Source: an uncultured Bacilli bacterium (lineage in GTDB: Bacteria > Bacillota_I > Bacilli_A > RF39 > UBA660). Taken from it: DNA of 39,069 nucleotides. The notes beneath the pieces are model-generated. The model was not told the origin of the DNA. It worked only from the letters and a program-made list of their open reading frames with translations, and made no database searches. The translations under genes and the position numbers were made by a program. Of the stretch, positions 21,029 to 30,020 are shown one piece after another. The stretch spans positions 1 to 39,069 of the forward strand of contig CANRCV010000008.1 of NCBI GenBank assembly GCA_947629205.1, given 5' to 3'. Numbering within the stretch: position 1 is the first letter of the stretch; every line of letters begins with the position of its first letter.

Positions 21029-21700
21029 AGATAAAATAATTAAAAGCATAATAGGGACAAAAAACAAAACAGAAAGAACACTAATTTTAGTAGGAAGTTT
21101 AGCTATTTCAGCTTTAATCGTAAGCAAGCGTTTTTCTCGTAAATAATCCAATTGATTTTGTAAAGAAGATAGAACACTATTTCCAAAAATACTACTTTCT
21201 GTTAAATTTAAAATAATGGTATTAATCGTATCACTAGGAATTCTTTCTTTTAAAGCAATTAAACTTTCCGTAAAACTCTTGCCCATTCTTACCTCATGTA
21301 AAGCTTTTTTAAATTCTAGTGATAATTCACTATCAATATTCTTACTCGTTAATTCTAAAGCTCCTTTTAAATTGGAGTTAGATTCTAATGTTAAACAAAG
21401 AATTTCAAAGAAAAAAATCGCTTCCTCTTCTAATTTTAAACCTCTTTTTTTAATAGGATAATCAAAAACAATCTTTTCTAAAGCGTAATAGAATAACAAT
21501 GTCAAAATGGGAGCCAGTATATACCCATATTTCATAGAAAAGAAAATACCAAAAAGCAAAATAGAAAACAAAAGACGTAAATTTAAAAAAGCAAACGTAC
21601 TATTTTTATTGTCTTGCCCTAAATAATTCATTTTCTTTTCTATACGATTGACTGTTTTTTTAGGATAAATTTTATAAGCAATAGCATTTCTTTTTTTCAT
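20999..21700 (-). CDS. tadC: Type II secretion system F family protein, TadC-like
   Basis: Polytopic; ALELTSKNIDSELSLEFKKALHEVRMGKSFTESLIALKERIPSDTINTIILNLTES; downstream of tadB. Confidence 0.85.
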   Translation of the reverse strand: MKKRNAIAYKIYPKKTVNRIEKKMNYLGQDNKNSTFAFLNLRLLFSILLFGIFFSMKYGYILAPILTLLFYYALEKIVFDYPIKKRGLKLEEEAIFFFEILCLTLESNSNLKGALELTSKNIDSELSLEFKKALHEVRMGKSFTESLIALKERIPSDTINTIILNLTESSIFGNSVLSSLQNQLDYLREKRLLTIKAEIAKLPTKISVLSVLFFVPIMLLIILSPILLQFLAG

Positions 21701-22743
21701 TATATTTTCACCTTCAATACTTTTTTAACAATTACAATATAGAGAATATATAAAATAAGAATAAAACTAAAGAGAACCCAACCTAAAAAGCTTTGAAATA
21801 AGGGAGCAAAATAAGTAGGATTTAAAAGTAAAATAATACCAATAAATACAAAGGGTAAAAAAATTAAAATACGAAAAACAAATACACTAGCTGATGTTAA
21901 ACTATGTAGTTCATCTTGCATTTTCTTTTTGGTAAAGAAAGACTTTTCAATTGTTGAAAAAACCTCTACAATATTGCCTCCTGTTTTATTTAAAAGAGTT
22001 AAGGAAGAAGCAATATATTTTGTTTCTTCTAAAGAAATACGTTCATAAAAACGACTAAAAACATCTTCTAAACTTAATCCATAGGTCATATCTAAATAAA
22101 TTTTTTTAAATTCATCTGCTACTTGTCCTGTTAATTCATTTTTAACTGTACTAATGGCTTGCATAATATTTTTACCTGATTTAAAACTATTATTCATAAT
22201 AATAATAGCTTTTAATAAATCTTCTCTTACTTGTTTTTTTCTTTTTTGAAACTGTATATTTAAAATTATATCCGGTAGAAAAAAACCAAAAAGAAAGGCA
22301 AGAAAAGCAATAGGAGTAAAGAATAAGTGACGTAAGATAATAAAGAAAAGATAGAGAAAAAAGAATAAGAATCCTACTAAAAATTTAATACTGATAATAT
22401 CCATGGCTTGTTTTTCTTTATCTTTAAATGAAATATATTTCTCATACCTATTTTGATAACGAGTTAAGACGGAAGATTTTTTTAAAAGAGTAGAAAATTT
22501 ATGTACTATTTTCCATAAAAAATGAAAAAAACGATCAAAGAAGGAAGGCTCTTCTTCAGCTTTAAAACATAAACTAAATCGATCAAATCTTTTCATTAAT
22601 TTTATACTTTGTAGTTCATTATATAAAACAAACAAAATAATTCCTACACCAATCATAAAAGAGATAAGTATCGAAATACTAATTAAGGAAATAGTAGGCA
22701 TAAAAATTCTCCTTTCTTTTTTATTTTTCTTTTGAAACTCCAA
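21700..22743 (-). CDS. tadB: Type II secretion system F family protein, TadB-like
   Basis: AIIIMNNSFKSGKNIMQAISTVKNELTGQVADEFKKIYLDMTYGLSLEDVFSRFYERI plus TM segments. Confidence 0.85.
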   Translation of the reverse strand: MEFQKKNKKERRIFMPTISLISISILISFMIGVGIILFVLYNELQSIKLMKRFDRFSLCFKAEEEPSFFDRFFHFLWKIVHKFSTLLKKSSVLTRYQNRYEKYISFKDKEKQAMDIISIKFLVGFLFFFLYLFFIILRHLFFTPIAFLAFLFGFFLPDIILNIQFQKRKKQVREDLLKAIIIMNNSFKSGKNIMQAISTVKNELTGQVADEFKKIYLDMTYGLSLEDVFSRFYERISLEETKYIASSLTLLNKTGGNIVEVFSTIEKSFFTKKKMQDELHSLTSASVFVFRILIFLPFVFIGIILLLNPTYFAPLFQSFLGWVLFSFILILYILYIVIVKKVLKVKI

Positions 22744-24073
22744 AAATATCTTCTAAATCATTTATTCCTCGAGCTGTTAATTTTTTATAAACATTTGGTG
22801 TTTTTCCATAAAGACCAACAAATTCTCCATCCACCTCTTTAGCTCCGGTAATTCCAACTTGTTCAAATTTAAAGATATCACTAAGTTCTATACGATCCTC
22901 TTTAAAACCTTTAATTTCACTAATAGAGGTAATTTTTCTTTTTCCATCACTCATTCGTTCAATATTGACAACTAAATCAATCGCACTCGCAATATATTCA
23001 CGAATGGCTTTAATAGGAATATCCAAACCACTCATAAGGACCATAGTTTCAAGTCGATTTAAGGCATCTTGTGCACCATTGGCATGAAGAGTTGTAATCG
23101 ATCCATCATGTCCGGTATTCATAGCTTGTAACATATCAAAAGCTTCTTTTCCACGAACCTCACCCACAATAATACGATCAGGTCGCATACGAAGCGAATT
23201 TCTTACTAAATCACGAATCGTTATTTCACTATCTACATCATAATTCGATACTCTTGTTTCTAGAGAAATAACATGTTTTTGATGTAAATGTAATTCTGCA
23301 GCATCTTCAATTGTAATAATTCTTTCATGAGAATCAATAAAACCACTTAAAATATTTAAAAGAGTTGTTTTACCACTACCCGTTCCCCCACAAACAATTA
23401 TGTTTAATTTTCCTTTAACAGCTGCTTCTAAAAAACGAGCCATATAAGGAGTAAGAGTACCAATACGAATTAAATCTTCAATACTAGCCATCGTTTCTTT
23501 AAATTTACGAATCGTAATAACAGGTCCTTTTGTTGATAAAGGAGGAATAACAGCATTAATTCTAGAACCATCTAAAAGTCTTGAATCCACCATTGGATTT
23601 GCATTATCAATCGTTCTTCCCAGTGGTTCAATTAAACGTTCAATGGTTCTAATAATATGATTATTATCAATAAAAGAAATACTTTCATCTTTAATCACTT
23701 GTCCATCAATTTCAATATAAATTTCATTTGGACTATTGACCATGATTTCCGTAATATTTTTATCTTCTAAAACCTCAGTTAAAGGTCCATATCCATTAAT
23801 TTCATTTTCAATTAAATTATACAAATGACTTCTTTCTAAATTCGATAAATCGTATCCTTCAATTACTTTTTCAATTTCATCATTGATAAATTCATTTAAG
23901 ACTTTATCCTCTGGTATTTCTTTATCAATTAAATTTTCTACAATCGTTGTACGAAAATAATCCAATAACTTTTTATCTGGAAAGATTTCATAATCTGTAA
24001 TAGAGGAAAGTTTGGTATTCTTTCTTTCAATATTAAAAGCATCAACTAAACTTGTTTTAGGCATCATCTTCAC
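22721..24073 (-). CDS. tadA: Tad/CpaF-type secretion ATPase
   Basis: 450 aa; IIVCGGTGSGKTTLLNILSGFI, ITIEDAAELHL, MRPDRIIVGEVRGKEAFDMLQAMNTGHDGSITTLHAN. Confidence 0.96.
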   Translation of the reverse strand: MKMMPKTSLVDAFNIERKNTKLSSITDYEIFPDKKLLDYFRTTIVENLIDKEIPEDKVLNEFINDEIEKVIEGYDLSNLERSHLYNLIENEINGYGPLTEVLEDKNITEIMVNSPNEIYIEIDGQVIKDESISFIDNNHIIRTIERLIEPLGRTIDNANPMVDSRLLDGSRINAVIPPLSTKGPVITIRKFKETMASIEDLIRIGTLTPYMARFLEAAVKGKLNIIVCGGTGSGKTTLLNILSGFIDSHERIITIEDAAELHLHQKHVISLETRVSNYDVDSEITIRDLVRNSLRMRPDRIIVGEVRGKEAFDMLQAMNTGHDGSITTLHANGAQDALNRLETMVLMSGLDIPIKAIREYIASAIDLVVNIERMSDGKRKITSISEIKGFKEDRIELSDIFKFEQVGITGAKEVDGEFVGLYGKTPNVYKKLTARGINDLEDIFGVSKEK

Positions 24074-24848
24074 CTTCTTGCCTTTTTACTTTTTTCTCTT
24101 CTAAACTATCTAAAGCAATATTCATAAATGTTTCATAATCTTTATTAAAGGTTGTTGGCATTTTATTTTGTAATGTTAAAATTTCTCCATTCATAACATA
24201 CTGATCTATATTTTTAATATAAAAATTAGATGAAATCGTATAATCAATATTCGCTTTAATAATATTTTTAATATCAAATAAAGAGAAATAATCTTTATAA
24301 GGATTGATACTATAATTTAAAATAATTTTATAATTCGTAACTTGAGTATCTTTAAAAATACTCATAATAGATTTCATATTTTTTAAATCTAATGGATCAT
24401 TGGTCATTAAAAATAATATTTCATCCACTTTATCTAAAGTAATAACATTCATTTCATTTAATATATGCGTTGTATCAATTAAAACAATATCATAATTAGA
24501 CTCGGCTTTATCAATTAATAAATCAATATATTTCGCATCTATTTTTCCTGCTTGTCTAGGATCTTTTGGACATGGTAATAAATCGATATAGTCATCATAT
24601 TTGGTAATATAATCTGAAAAATCTTTATAACGATTGTTATTATAATCATCGACAAAATTAAAAATGGTTTTTTCAAAAGGACGATTTAATCCCATCGATA
24701 ATCCACCACTTGATAAATCTAAATCAACCAGTAACACTTTTTTTTCTAAATGTTCATAAATTCCGGCTAGATTAATACAAGTAATAGTTTTCCCAACTCC
24801 ACCTTTAGCAGAGAAAAGACATATTGATTTTCCTTTTGATCTAGACAT
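24057..24848 (-). CDS. tadZ: CpaE/TadZ-like ParA/MinD-family ATPase
   Basis: 263 aa; deviant Walker A FSAKGGVGKTITCINLAG, VLLVDLDLSSGGL; adjacent to tadA. Confidence 0.85.
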   Translation of the reverse strand: MSRSKGKSICLFSAKGGVGKTITCINLAGIYEHLEKKVLLVDLDLSSGGLSMGLNRPFEKTIFNFVDDYNNNRYKDFSDYITKYDDYIDLLPCPKDPRQAGKIDAKYIDLLIDKAESNYDIVLIDTTHILNEMNVITLDKVDEILFLMTNDPLDLKNMKSIMSIFKDTQVTNYKIILNYSINPYKDYFSLFDIKNIIKANIDYTISSNFYIKNIDQYVMNGEILTLQNKMPTTFNKDYETFMNIALDSLEEKKVKRQEGEDDA

Positions 24849-24858
24849 AACATTCCCT

Positions 24859-25239
24859 CTATTCTTTTACTATTTTTATTTGATTTTGCTCTTCCATGGC
24901 TTTTAATTTAACTTGAATCTTATAAGTTTTGATACCAATAATTTGACCAAAAATACTTTCTTTTTCATATGTTAATGCTACACTTACCTCATCTTGATTT
25001 TTTTTAATTTTTACGCCTTCAATGGGCAATTGATTCTGCATAAGTAACTCTTTTATTTCTTCTTCATACCCAACTTGTTCTTTATCTTTATACGTTGTAA
25101 TTAAAATCGATTTTAGAGTACTATTGGATTTAATCTGTTCTTTTATTAAAATACCTGTATCGACAACAAAAGCTAAGAACAATAAAACAAGAGGAAGAAG
25201 TAATACGAATACAATCAAAGTCTGCCCTTTTTTATTCAT
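24859..25239 (-). CDS. TadE-like pseudopilin
   Basis: MNKKGQTLIVFVLLLPLVLLFLAFVVDTGIL N-terminus, class III prepilin-like. Confidence 0.8.
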   Translation of the reverse strand: MNKKGQTLIVFVLLLPLVLLFLAFVVDTGILIKEQIKSNSTLKSILITTYKDKEQVGYEEEIKELLMQNQLPIEGVKIKKNQDEVSVALTYEKESIFGQIIGIKTYKIQVKLKAMEEQNQIKIVKE

Positions 25240-25588
25240 TTAAAATCACTCTTTTCGCCGTAGCTTCATAAGGATTTTTTAAAAGAAGATTAAGCCCTGG
25301 AGTAAGAATTTCAACATTCTTCTTTAAAAAAATAGTTTTGTATTTTTCCCCTGTTTGTACCTCTACAGTAATGAAATCTTTTTCTAATTGTAAATCTTTT
25401 TTTACCTCTTCTAAGCTTTTCGACTCTACAGCACTTACAACCTCTTCCATTTTCCCTTCTAAATTATTCTTGATATATAAGATTTTTCCTAAATCAATTA
25501 CTGCAAAAAGCATAAAAATAAAGATAGGTAATAGAAGGATGAATTCAATTAAGGCTTGTCCTTTTTGATTTAGAATCACTTTTATCAC
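25232..25588 (-). CDS. TadE-like pseudopilin
   Basis: NQKGQALIEFILLLPIFIFMLFAVIDLGKILY; start may be an internal GTG at 25579. Confidence 0.85.
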   Translation of the reverse strand: MIKVILNQKGQALIEFILLLPIFIFMLFAVIDLGKILYIKNNLEGKMEEVVSAVESKSLEEVKKDLQLEKDFITVEVQTGEKYKTIFLKKNVEILTPGLNLLLKNPYEATAKRVILNE

Positions 25589-25605
25589 CCCTTTATTATG
25601 AATTT

Positions 25606-25633
25606 ATTATACCATAAAAAAAGGAAGATGCAA
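25606..25633 (-). promoter_or_regulatory. Internal promoter between flp and the tadE genes
   Basis: TTGCAT - 16 nt - TATAAT on minus strand; the -35 lies inside the terminator stem. Confidence 0.6.
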
Positions 25634-25653
25634 ACTATTCCACATCTTTCTCC
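25615..25653 (-). terminator. Terminator/attenuator after flp
   Basis: Minus strand GGAGAAAGATG...CATCTTCC followed by TTTTTTT, overlapping the flp stop codon. Confidence 0.75.
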
Positions 25654-25844
25654 TTACAATAGGCTTCTCCTGGTTTTTCTCCTTGTACATATTCTTGATC
25701 CACTAACGAACAAGAAGTTTTGGTAATAGAATCCTTTAAATAACCACCAAAATAAGAAACAATTGCTACGGTAATCACACTAATAATACCAACAATTAAA
25801 ATATACTCTACTAAGGCTTGTCCTTTTTTTTCATGAAGGTTCAT
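25635..25844 (-). CDS. flp: Flp-family type IVb pilin
   Basis: 69 aa; KKGQALVEYILIVGIISVITVAIVSYFGGYLKDSI, with G^QALVEY class III cleavage signal. Confidence 0.9.
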   Translation of the reverse strand: MNLHEKKGQALVEYILIVGIISVITVAIVSYFGGYLKDSITKTSCSLVDQEYVQGEKPGEAYCKEKDVE

Positions 25845-25904
25845 ACATTCACCTACTCTTTATCATAAATATATAAGAAAAAAGCGGTAAAGTCAAATTA
25901 AATT

Positions 25905-26084
25905 TTATTTCAAAACTCTTTCTCTTTTTACGGAATCTGTATCTTCTATAAATAACTTAGCATACTCTTCTTTATTTTCAATAATGGCATTATAACCAGT
26001 TTCTTTATCGATAATTCCTAGATTTACCAATTTTATAAACATATCAATATCTGTTTCTATTATTTTCTTCATATTTAAACTCAT
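25905..26084 (-). CDS. Small hypothetical protein, 59 aa (not in ORF track)
   Basis: ATG 26084 with GGAGGTTTTGAT upstream; MSLNMKKIIETDIDMFIKLVNLGIIDKETGYNAIIENKEEYAKLFIEDTDSVKRERVLK. Confidence 0.65.
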   Translation of the reverse strand: MSLNMKKIIETDIDMFIKLVNLGIIDKETGYNAIIENKEEYAKLFIEDTDSVKRERVLK

Positions 26085-26193
26085 ATCAAAACCTCCATAA
26101 AACTATATTTAGTTTAACATAATCATTTTTGATTATCAATTCAAAAGTATTCTAATTTAATAGATTTATGATATGATGTATTAGGTGATACTT

Positions 26194-26523
26194 TTGAAAT
26201 TACAATTAGATAAAAATTTGTTTGAAATTAAAATAGCAACAAACTTTATGGATCGTGTAATGGGATTTATGGGTAAAACAAATATAAATTATGGTATTTT
26301 ATTTCCTAAATGTAATAGTGTTCATACCTTTTTTATGAAAGAAGAAATTGATATTATTGGTTTAGATAATGAAAATACAATTTTATTTATAGAACGAAAT
26401 TGTTCTAAAAATAAAATTATTAAAATCAATCATAACATAAAAAAAGCAAGTATTTTAGAATTACCTAAAAATACTAGTTTTTCTTTAAATGTTGGTGATA
26501 CAATTCATTTTATTCAACCATAA
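26194..26523 (+). CDS. DUF192 family protein
   Basis: DRVMGFMGKTNINYGILFPKCNSVHTFFMKEEIDIIGLD; TTG start at 26194 is 5 nt after AGGTGA, preferred over GTG 26185. Confidence 0.8.
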   Translation: MKLQLDKNLFEIKIATNFMDRVMGFMGKTNINYGILFPKCNSVHTFFMKEEIDIIGLDNENTILFIERNCSKNKIIKINHNIKKASILELPKNTSFSLNVGDTIHFIQP

Positions 26524-26543
26524 ACTCTTTTTAAATAATATTC

Positions 26544-27818
26544 TTACTCTTTAAATTCAAAGATATAATCTAGAATTTGAACCTCATCCCCACGTTTAGC
26601 TCCTAATCGTTCAAGTTCTTCTTCAACACCCATTCCTTTTAATTTTCTTGCAAAACGAAGGACGGCTTCATCTTCTGTAAAACGAGTCATACGAAATAAA
26701 TCTTCTATTTCTTTTCCTTCTAATACCCATACACCATTATCCTTGTGAATAGTATAGGGTTTTTCATTTTGAAATTTATAAACAATATAATTTTCAAATT
26801 CTTTTTCATCATATAATTGTTCATCATCTAAAGTATCTAAAAGATTAGCTAAATAAAGGAGTACGGGTTCTAAACCTTCTTGATGCAAGGCACTTACCTC
26901 AAAAACAGTTAAATTAGGATAAGCTTCCTTAAATTTTTTTAAATTTTCTTTTGACCCTTCTATATCCATTTTATTCGCAAGAACAATTTCTTTTTTCTTT
27001 TTTAATTTATCACTATAATTTTCAATTTCTTTTCGTATGGTTTTATAATCATCAATTGGATTTCTACCTTCTAATGCACCCATGTCTAAAACATGAACTA
27101 ATATTTTCGTACGCATAGCATGTCTTAAAAATTGATGCCCTAAACCCAATCCTTCACTAGCTCCTTCAATTAAACCAGGTAAATCAGCCATAACAAAAGA
27201 ACGATTATCTTTTAGTTTTACAACTCCTAAATTAGGAGATAATGTTGTAAAGTGATAATCTGCTATTTTAGGATGAGCTTTACTAATTAAACTTAAAATA
27301 GTACTTTTTCCTACACTTGGCATACCAATTAAACCAACATCTGCCATGACTTTTAATTCACATTTAATAACTCTTTCTTCTCCAGGAGCCCCTAGTTCAC
27401 TAAATTTAGGAGCTGGTTCATTTTGAGTAGCAAAAGCTTTATTGCCTCTTCCCCCTCTTCCTCCTTTGGCTGCTACAAATACCTCTTTTGGTTGGGTTAA
27501 ATCCGCTAAAATGAGATTTGTATCAGCATCATACAAAGTGGTTCCTTCTGGAACTTTTAAAATGATATCAGTAGCATTTGCTCCATTTTTACCACTTCCT
27601 TTACCATTCACTCCTTTATCTGCTTTTACAATTTTTTTATAACGTAAATCCAGTAAGGTTTTTAAACTTGAATCTACTTGAAATAGGATGTCTCCACCTT
27701 TTCCCCCATTTCCTCCATCTGGTCCACCCATTGGAACAAATTTTTCTCTTCGAAAAGAGGTACATCCATCTCCACCTTTTCCTGCATATAATTTTATAAC
27801 AACCTCATCTACAAACAT
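26544..27818 (-). CDS. obgE: GTPase Obg
   Basis: 424 aa; MFVDEVVIKLYAGKGGDGCTSFRREKFVPMGGPDGGNGGKGGD, GMPSVGKSTILSLIS, DLPGLIEGA. Confidence 0.98.
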   Translation of the reverse strand: MFVDEVVIKLYAGKGGDGCTSFRREKFVPMGGPDGGNGGKGGDILFQVDSSLKTLLDLRYKKIVKADKGVNGKGSGKNGANATDIILKVPEGTTLYDADTNLILADLTQPKEVFVAAKGGRGGRGNKAFATQNEPAPKFSELGAPGEERVIKCELKVMADVGLIGMPSVGKSTILSLISKAHPKIADYHFTTLSPNLGVVKLKDNRSFVMADLPGLIEGASEGLGLGHQFLRHAMRTKILVHVLDMGALEGRNPIDDYKTIRKEIENYSDKLKKKKEIVLANKMDIEGSKENLKKFKEAYPNLTVFEVSALHQEGLEPVLLYLANLLDTLDDEQLYDEKEFENYIVYKFQNEKPYTIHKDNGVWVLEGKEIEDLFRMTRFTEDEAVLRFARKLKGMGVEEELERLGAKRGDEVQILDYIFEFKE

Positions 27819-27876
27819 ATCGATCCCTCTTTGTAGTTCTAGTTTATCATGAAACGAAAAAAAAAAGAAGATTTAG

Positions 27877-28695
27877 TTATAAGGAATTTTCTAAATCTAT
27901 CTTTTTTTCTAAAACTCTTTCAAATTCTTGAGGTGTTAAATCTAATCCTAAGTTTAAACGTTCTTCAAAAGGAAGAATGAAACCATCTATTTGATCTTTT
28001 AACTCTTTAAATTCTTGTTTTGTACATATTTTTTCTAAATAGTATAATGTTGGACTTTTAAAAGTATGCCATAAAGTATATAATTTATATTCTTTAATTT
28101 TCCAAAGTATTTCTAATTCTTCTACTTGCATCCTTTTAGCTAATTGACTAGACATTTGATAAGAATAAAGATAAGCTAGTCTTTCTGTTACATCAAAAAT
28201 ATAATATTTATTATATATAGCATATAAATATTTTAAAAGAACTATATCTTTTACTTTTAAAAATGGACTAAGGGTGTGTTGAAATTCTTCAATATATTGA
28301 CATCTTTTAAAACATAATTTTAAGATTTTAGCAGTTAAATCATATTCTTCTTGAGATATTTTTCTTTCTTTTACATGATAGAGTTCATGTAATAAATCAC
28401 AATTAAACGCTATATAATTTTGTATTTTATCTCGACTAGAATCTTTTTGACGTTCTACGTATTTTTCATAATTAATAACAATTGTTTTAACAGCAGGGCA
28501 GTAAAACATAAACCCTTTTTCTTTCGTATATTTATTTGATAATAGAATATCGATATTTTCAATATAGGAACTTAAATTTTCTTGTTCCATAACTTTTCTT
28601 ACCAGTGCTTTTATATAATCCTCATGAATCACACCCGAATCTTGATAATTATCCGCTATAAAACGAATTAGTTCTTGATCAATATGCATAGACAT
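27877..28695 (-). CDS. Hypothetical protein with HExxH (HELYH) motif, possible zinc metallopeptidase-like
   Basis: 272 aa; CDLLHELYHVKERK (HELYH codons 28375-28389) and later VTERLAYLYSYQM. Confidence 0.6.
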   Translation of the reverse strand: MSMHIDQELIRFIADNYQDSGVIHEDYIKALVRKVMEQENLSSYIENIDILLSNKYTKEKGFMFYCPAVKTIVINYEKYVERQKDSSRDKIQNYIAFNCDLLHELYHVKERKISQEEYDLTAKILKLCFKRCQYIEEFQHTLSPFLKVKDIVLLKYLYAIYNKYYIFDVTERLAYLYSYQMSSQLAKRMQVEELEILWKIKEYKLYTLWHTFKSPTLYYLEKICTKQEFKELKDQIDGFILPFEERLNLGLDLTPQEFERVLEKKIDLENSL

Positions 28696-28742
28696 TCCTT
28701 CTTTGTTGTATTAATGTAACACAAAAAGAAAAATTTGCCAAG

Positions 28743-28764
28743 AAAAAACTAGATTTTTCTAGTT
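28743..28764 (-). terminator. Intrinsic terminator
   Basis: Minus strand AACTAGA-AAAA-TCTAGTT followed by TTTT after the 28763 ORF. Confidence 0.75.
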
Positions 28765-29311
28765 ATCTTTTTAAAGAAGCATTTAAATCTTTGCCAAAAA
28801 GAATTTCTTTTGCTTTTTGTTCTTTGGCTTCTAATTTTTTCATTTGTTCTACATCAAAAGCATATGTTGATTGTAAATGTATAGGGACTAATTTATATTG
28901 TTCTAAATGATTTAAAGCTAGAGTAACTTCTTCTTTCTTTTTAGAAACAGCTTGGTTCTCTATATTTTCGATTTCAAAAGCAAATTCATTGTATACAACT
29001 AAAACGCGAATTTGTTTTTTGATACTAGCAAAGGAGATGGTTTCACTTTCATTTAATTTTTCATTTACAGCATTTATAATTTGGGATAACAACTGTAAAT
29101 AACGATAATTAACATCTAAAGATAAATTGCCCACTTTTTCAAATACGTTTAAATACCCATTTTGTAACACATGCACTTGATCGGTAAAAAGCATCCATTC
29201 GGTTTTGGAATTAAGATTATAACGATTTTGAATGACCATTTTTCGATGATTTTCAATTTCTTTATTGTATTGAAGCAATAAATTCATTAATTCTTTATCA
29301 TATTTTGCCAT
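28763..29311 (-). CDS. Hypothetical protein, 182 aa
   Basis: Open frame directly downstream of trmB in an operon-like arrangement. Confidence 0.6.
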   Translation of the reverse strand: MAKYDKELMNLLLQYNKEIENHRKMVIQNRYNLNSKTEWMLFTDQVHVLQNGYLNVFEKVGNLSLDVNYRYLQLLSQIINAVNEKLNESETISFASIKKQIRVLVVYNEFAFEIENIENQAVSKKKEEVTLALNHLEQYKLVPIHLQSTYAFDVEQMKKLEAKEQKAKEILFGKDLNASLKR

Positions 29312-29325
29312 ACACTATTTCCTTT

Positions 29326-29964
29326 CTAATCTTTATATTTTGCATCGACATAGTAAATGGGACGATTTTCTTTTTGATATTGTACCTCAAAATCTGTTAA
29401 GACATTGGGTATTTTTCTTTCATCATGATGTAAATCTAATGAAACACAATCAAATGTATACCAATAGTTACTTAAATTTTCAAGAGAACTGGCAAATAAT
29501 ATTTTATTATCGGTTTTTAAAACAATATGTTTATTTTTTTTAAAAATACGATCATAAAGTTTTAAATAATTTAGAGAAGTAAAACGCTTTTTTTCATCTT
29601 GTTTTTTAGGCCAAGGCTCTGAAAATGTTAAATAAATGGTGGTAATTTCTTTACCAAAAATATCTAAAATTAAACTAGCATCTACACAAATAATTCTTAA
29701 ATTTGGCAAATGTTTGGTTCCAATATTTTTAACAGCTGTTGCTGCTTGAGAAGAATCGAGTTCTATTCCAATATAGTTTTTATTAGGATTTCGACGAGCC
29801 ATTTCCATGATAAAAATTCCTCTACCCATTCCAAGTTCTATACAAATAGGATTTTGATTTCCAAATACTTGATGCCATTTATTTTTATAGGCACTAGGAT
29901 TTTTGATTACATAAGAAGAATTGTTTAAAATTTCTTTAGCTCCTGATACTTTATTATAACGCAT
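29326..29964 (-). CDS. trmB: tRNA (guanine-N7)-methyltransferase
   Basis: 212 aa; PICIELGMGRGIFIMEMARRNPNKNYIGIELD, LTFSEPWPKKQDEKKRFTS. Confidence 0.96.
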   Translation of the reverse strand: MRYNKVSGAKEILNNSSYVIKNPSAYKNKWHQVFGNQNPICIELGMGRGIFIMEMARRNPNKNYIGIELDSSQAATAVKNIGTKHLPNLRIICVDASLILDIFGKEITTIYLTFSEPWPKKQDEKKRFTSLNYLKLYDRIFKKNKHIVLKTDNKILFASSLENLSNYWYTFDCVSLDLHHDERKIPNVLTDFEVQYQKENRPIYYVDAKYKD

Positions 29965-30020
29965 AACGATTCACCTTCTTATTTTATTCTATCAAAAATA
30001 AGTTGGAATGTAAAACGCTA

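Noticed and set aside
27442-27799. Plus-strand ORFs opposite obgE
   Set aside because: Antisense shadow frames of the Gly-rich Obg domain; no RBS.
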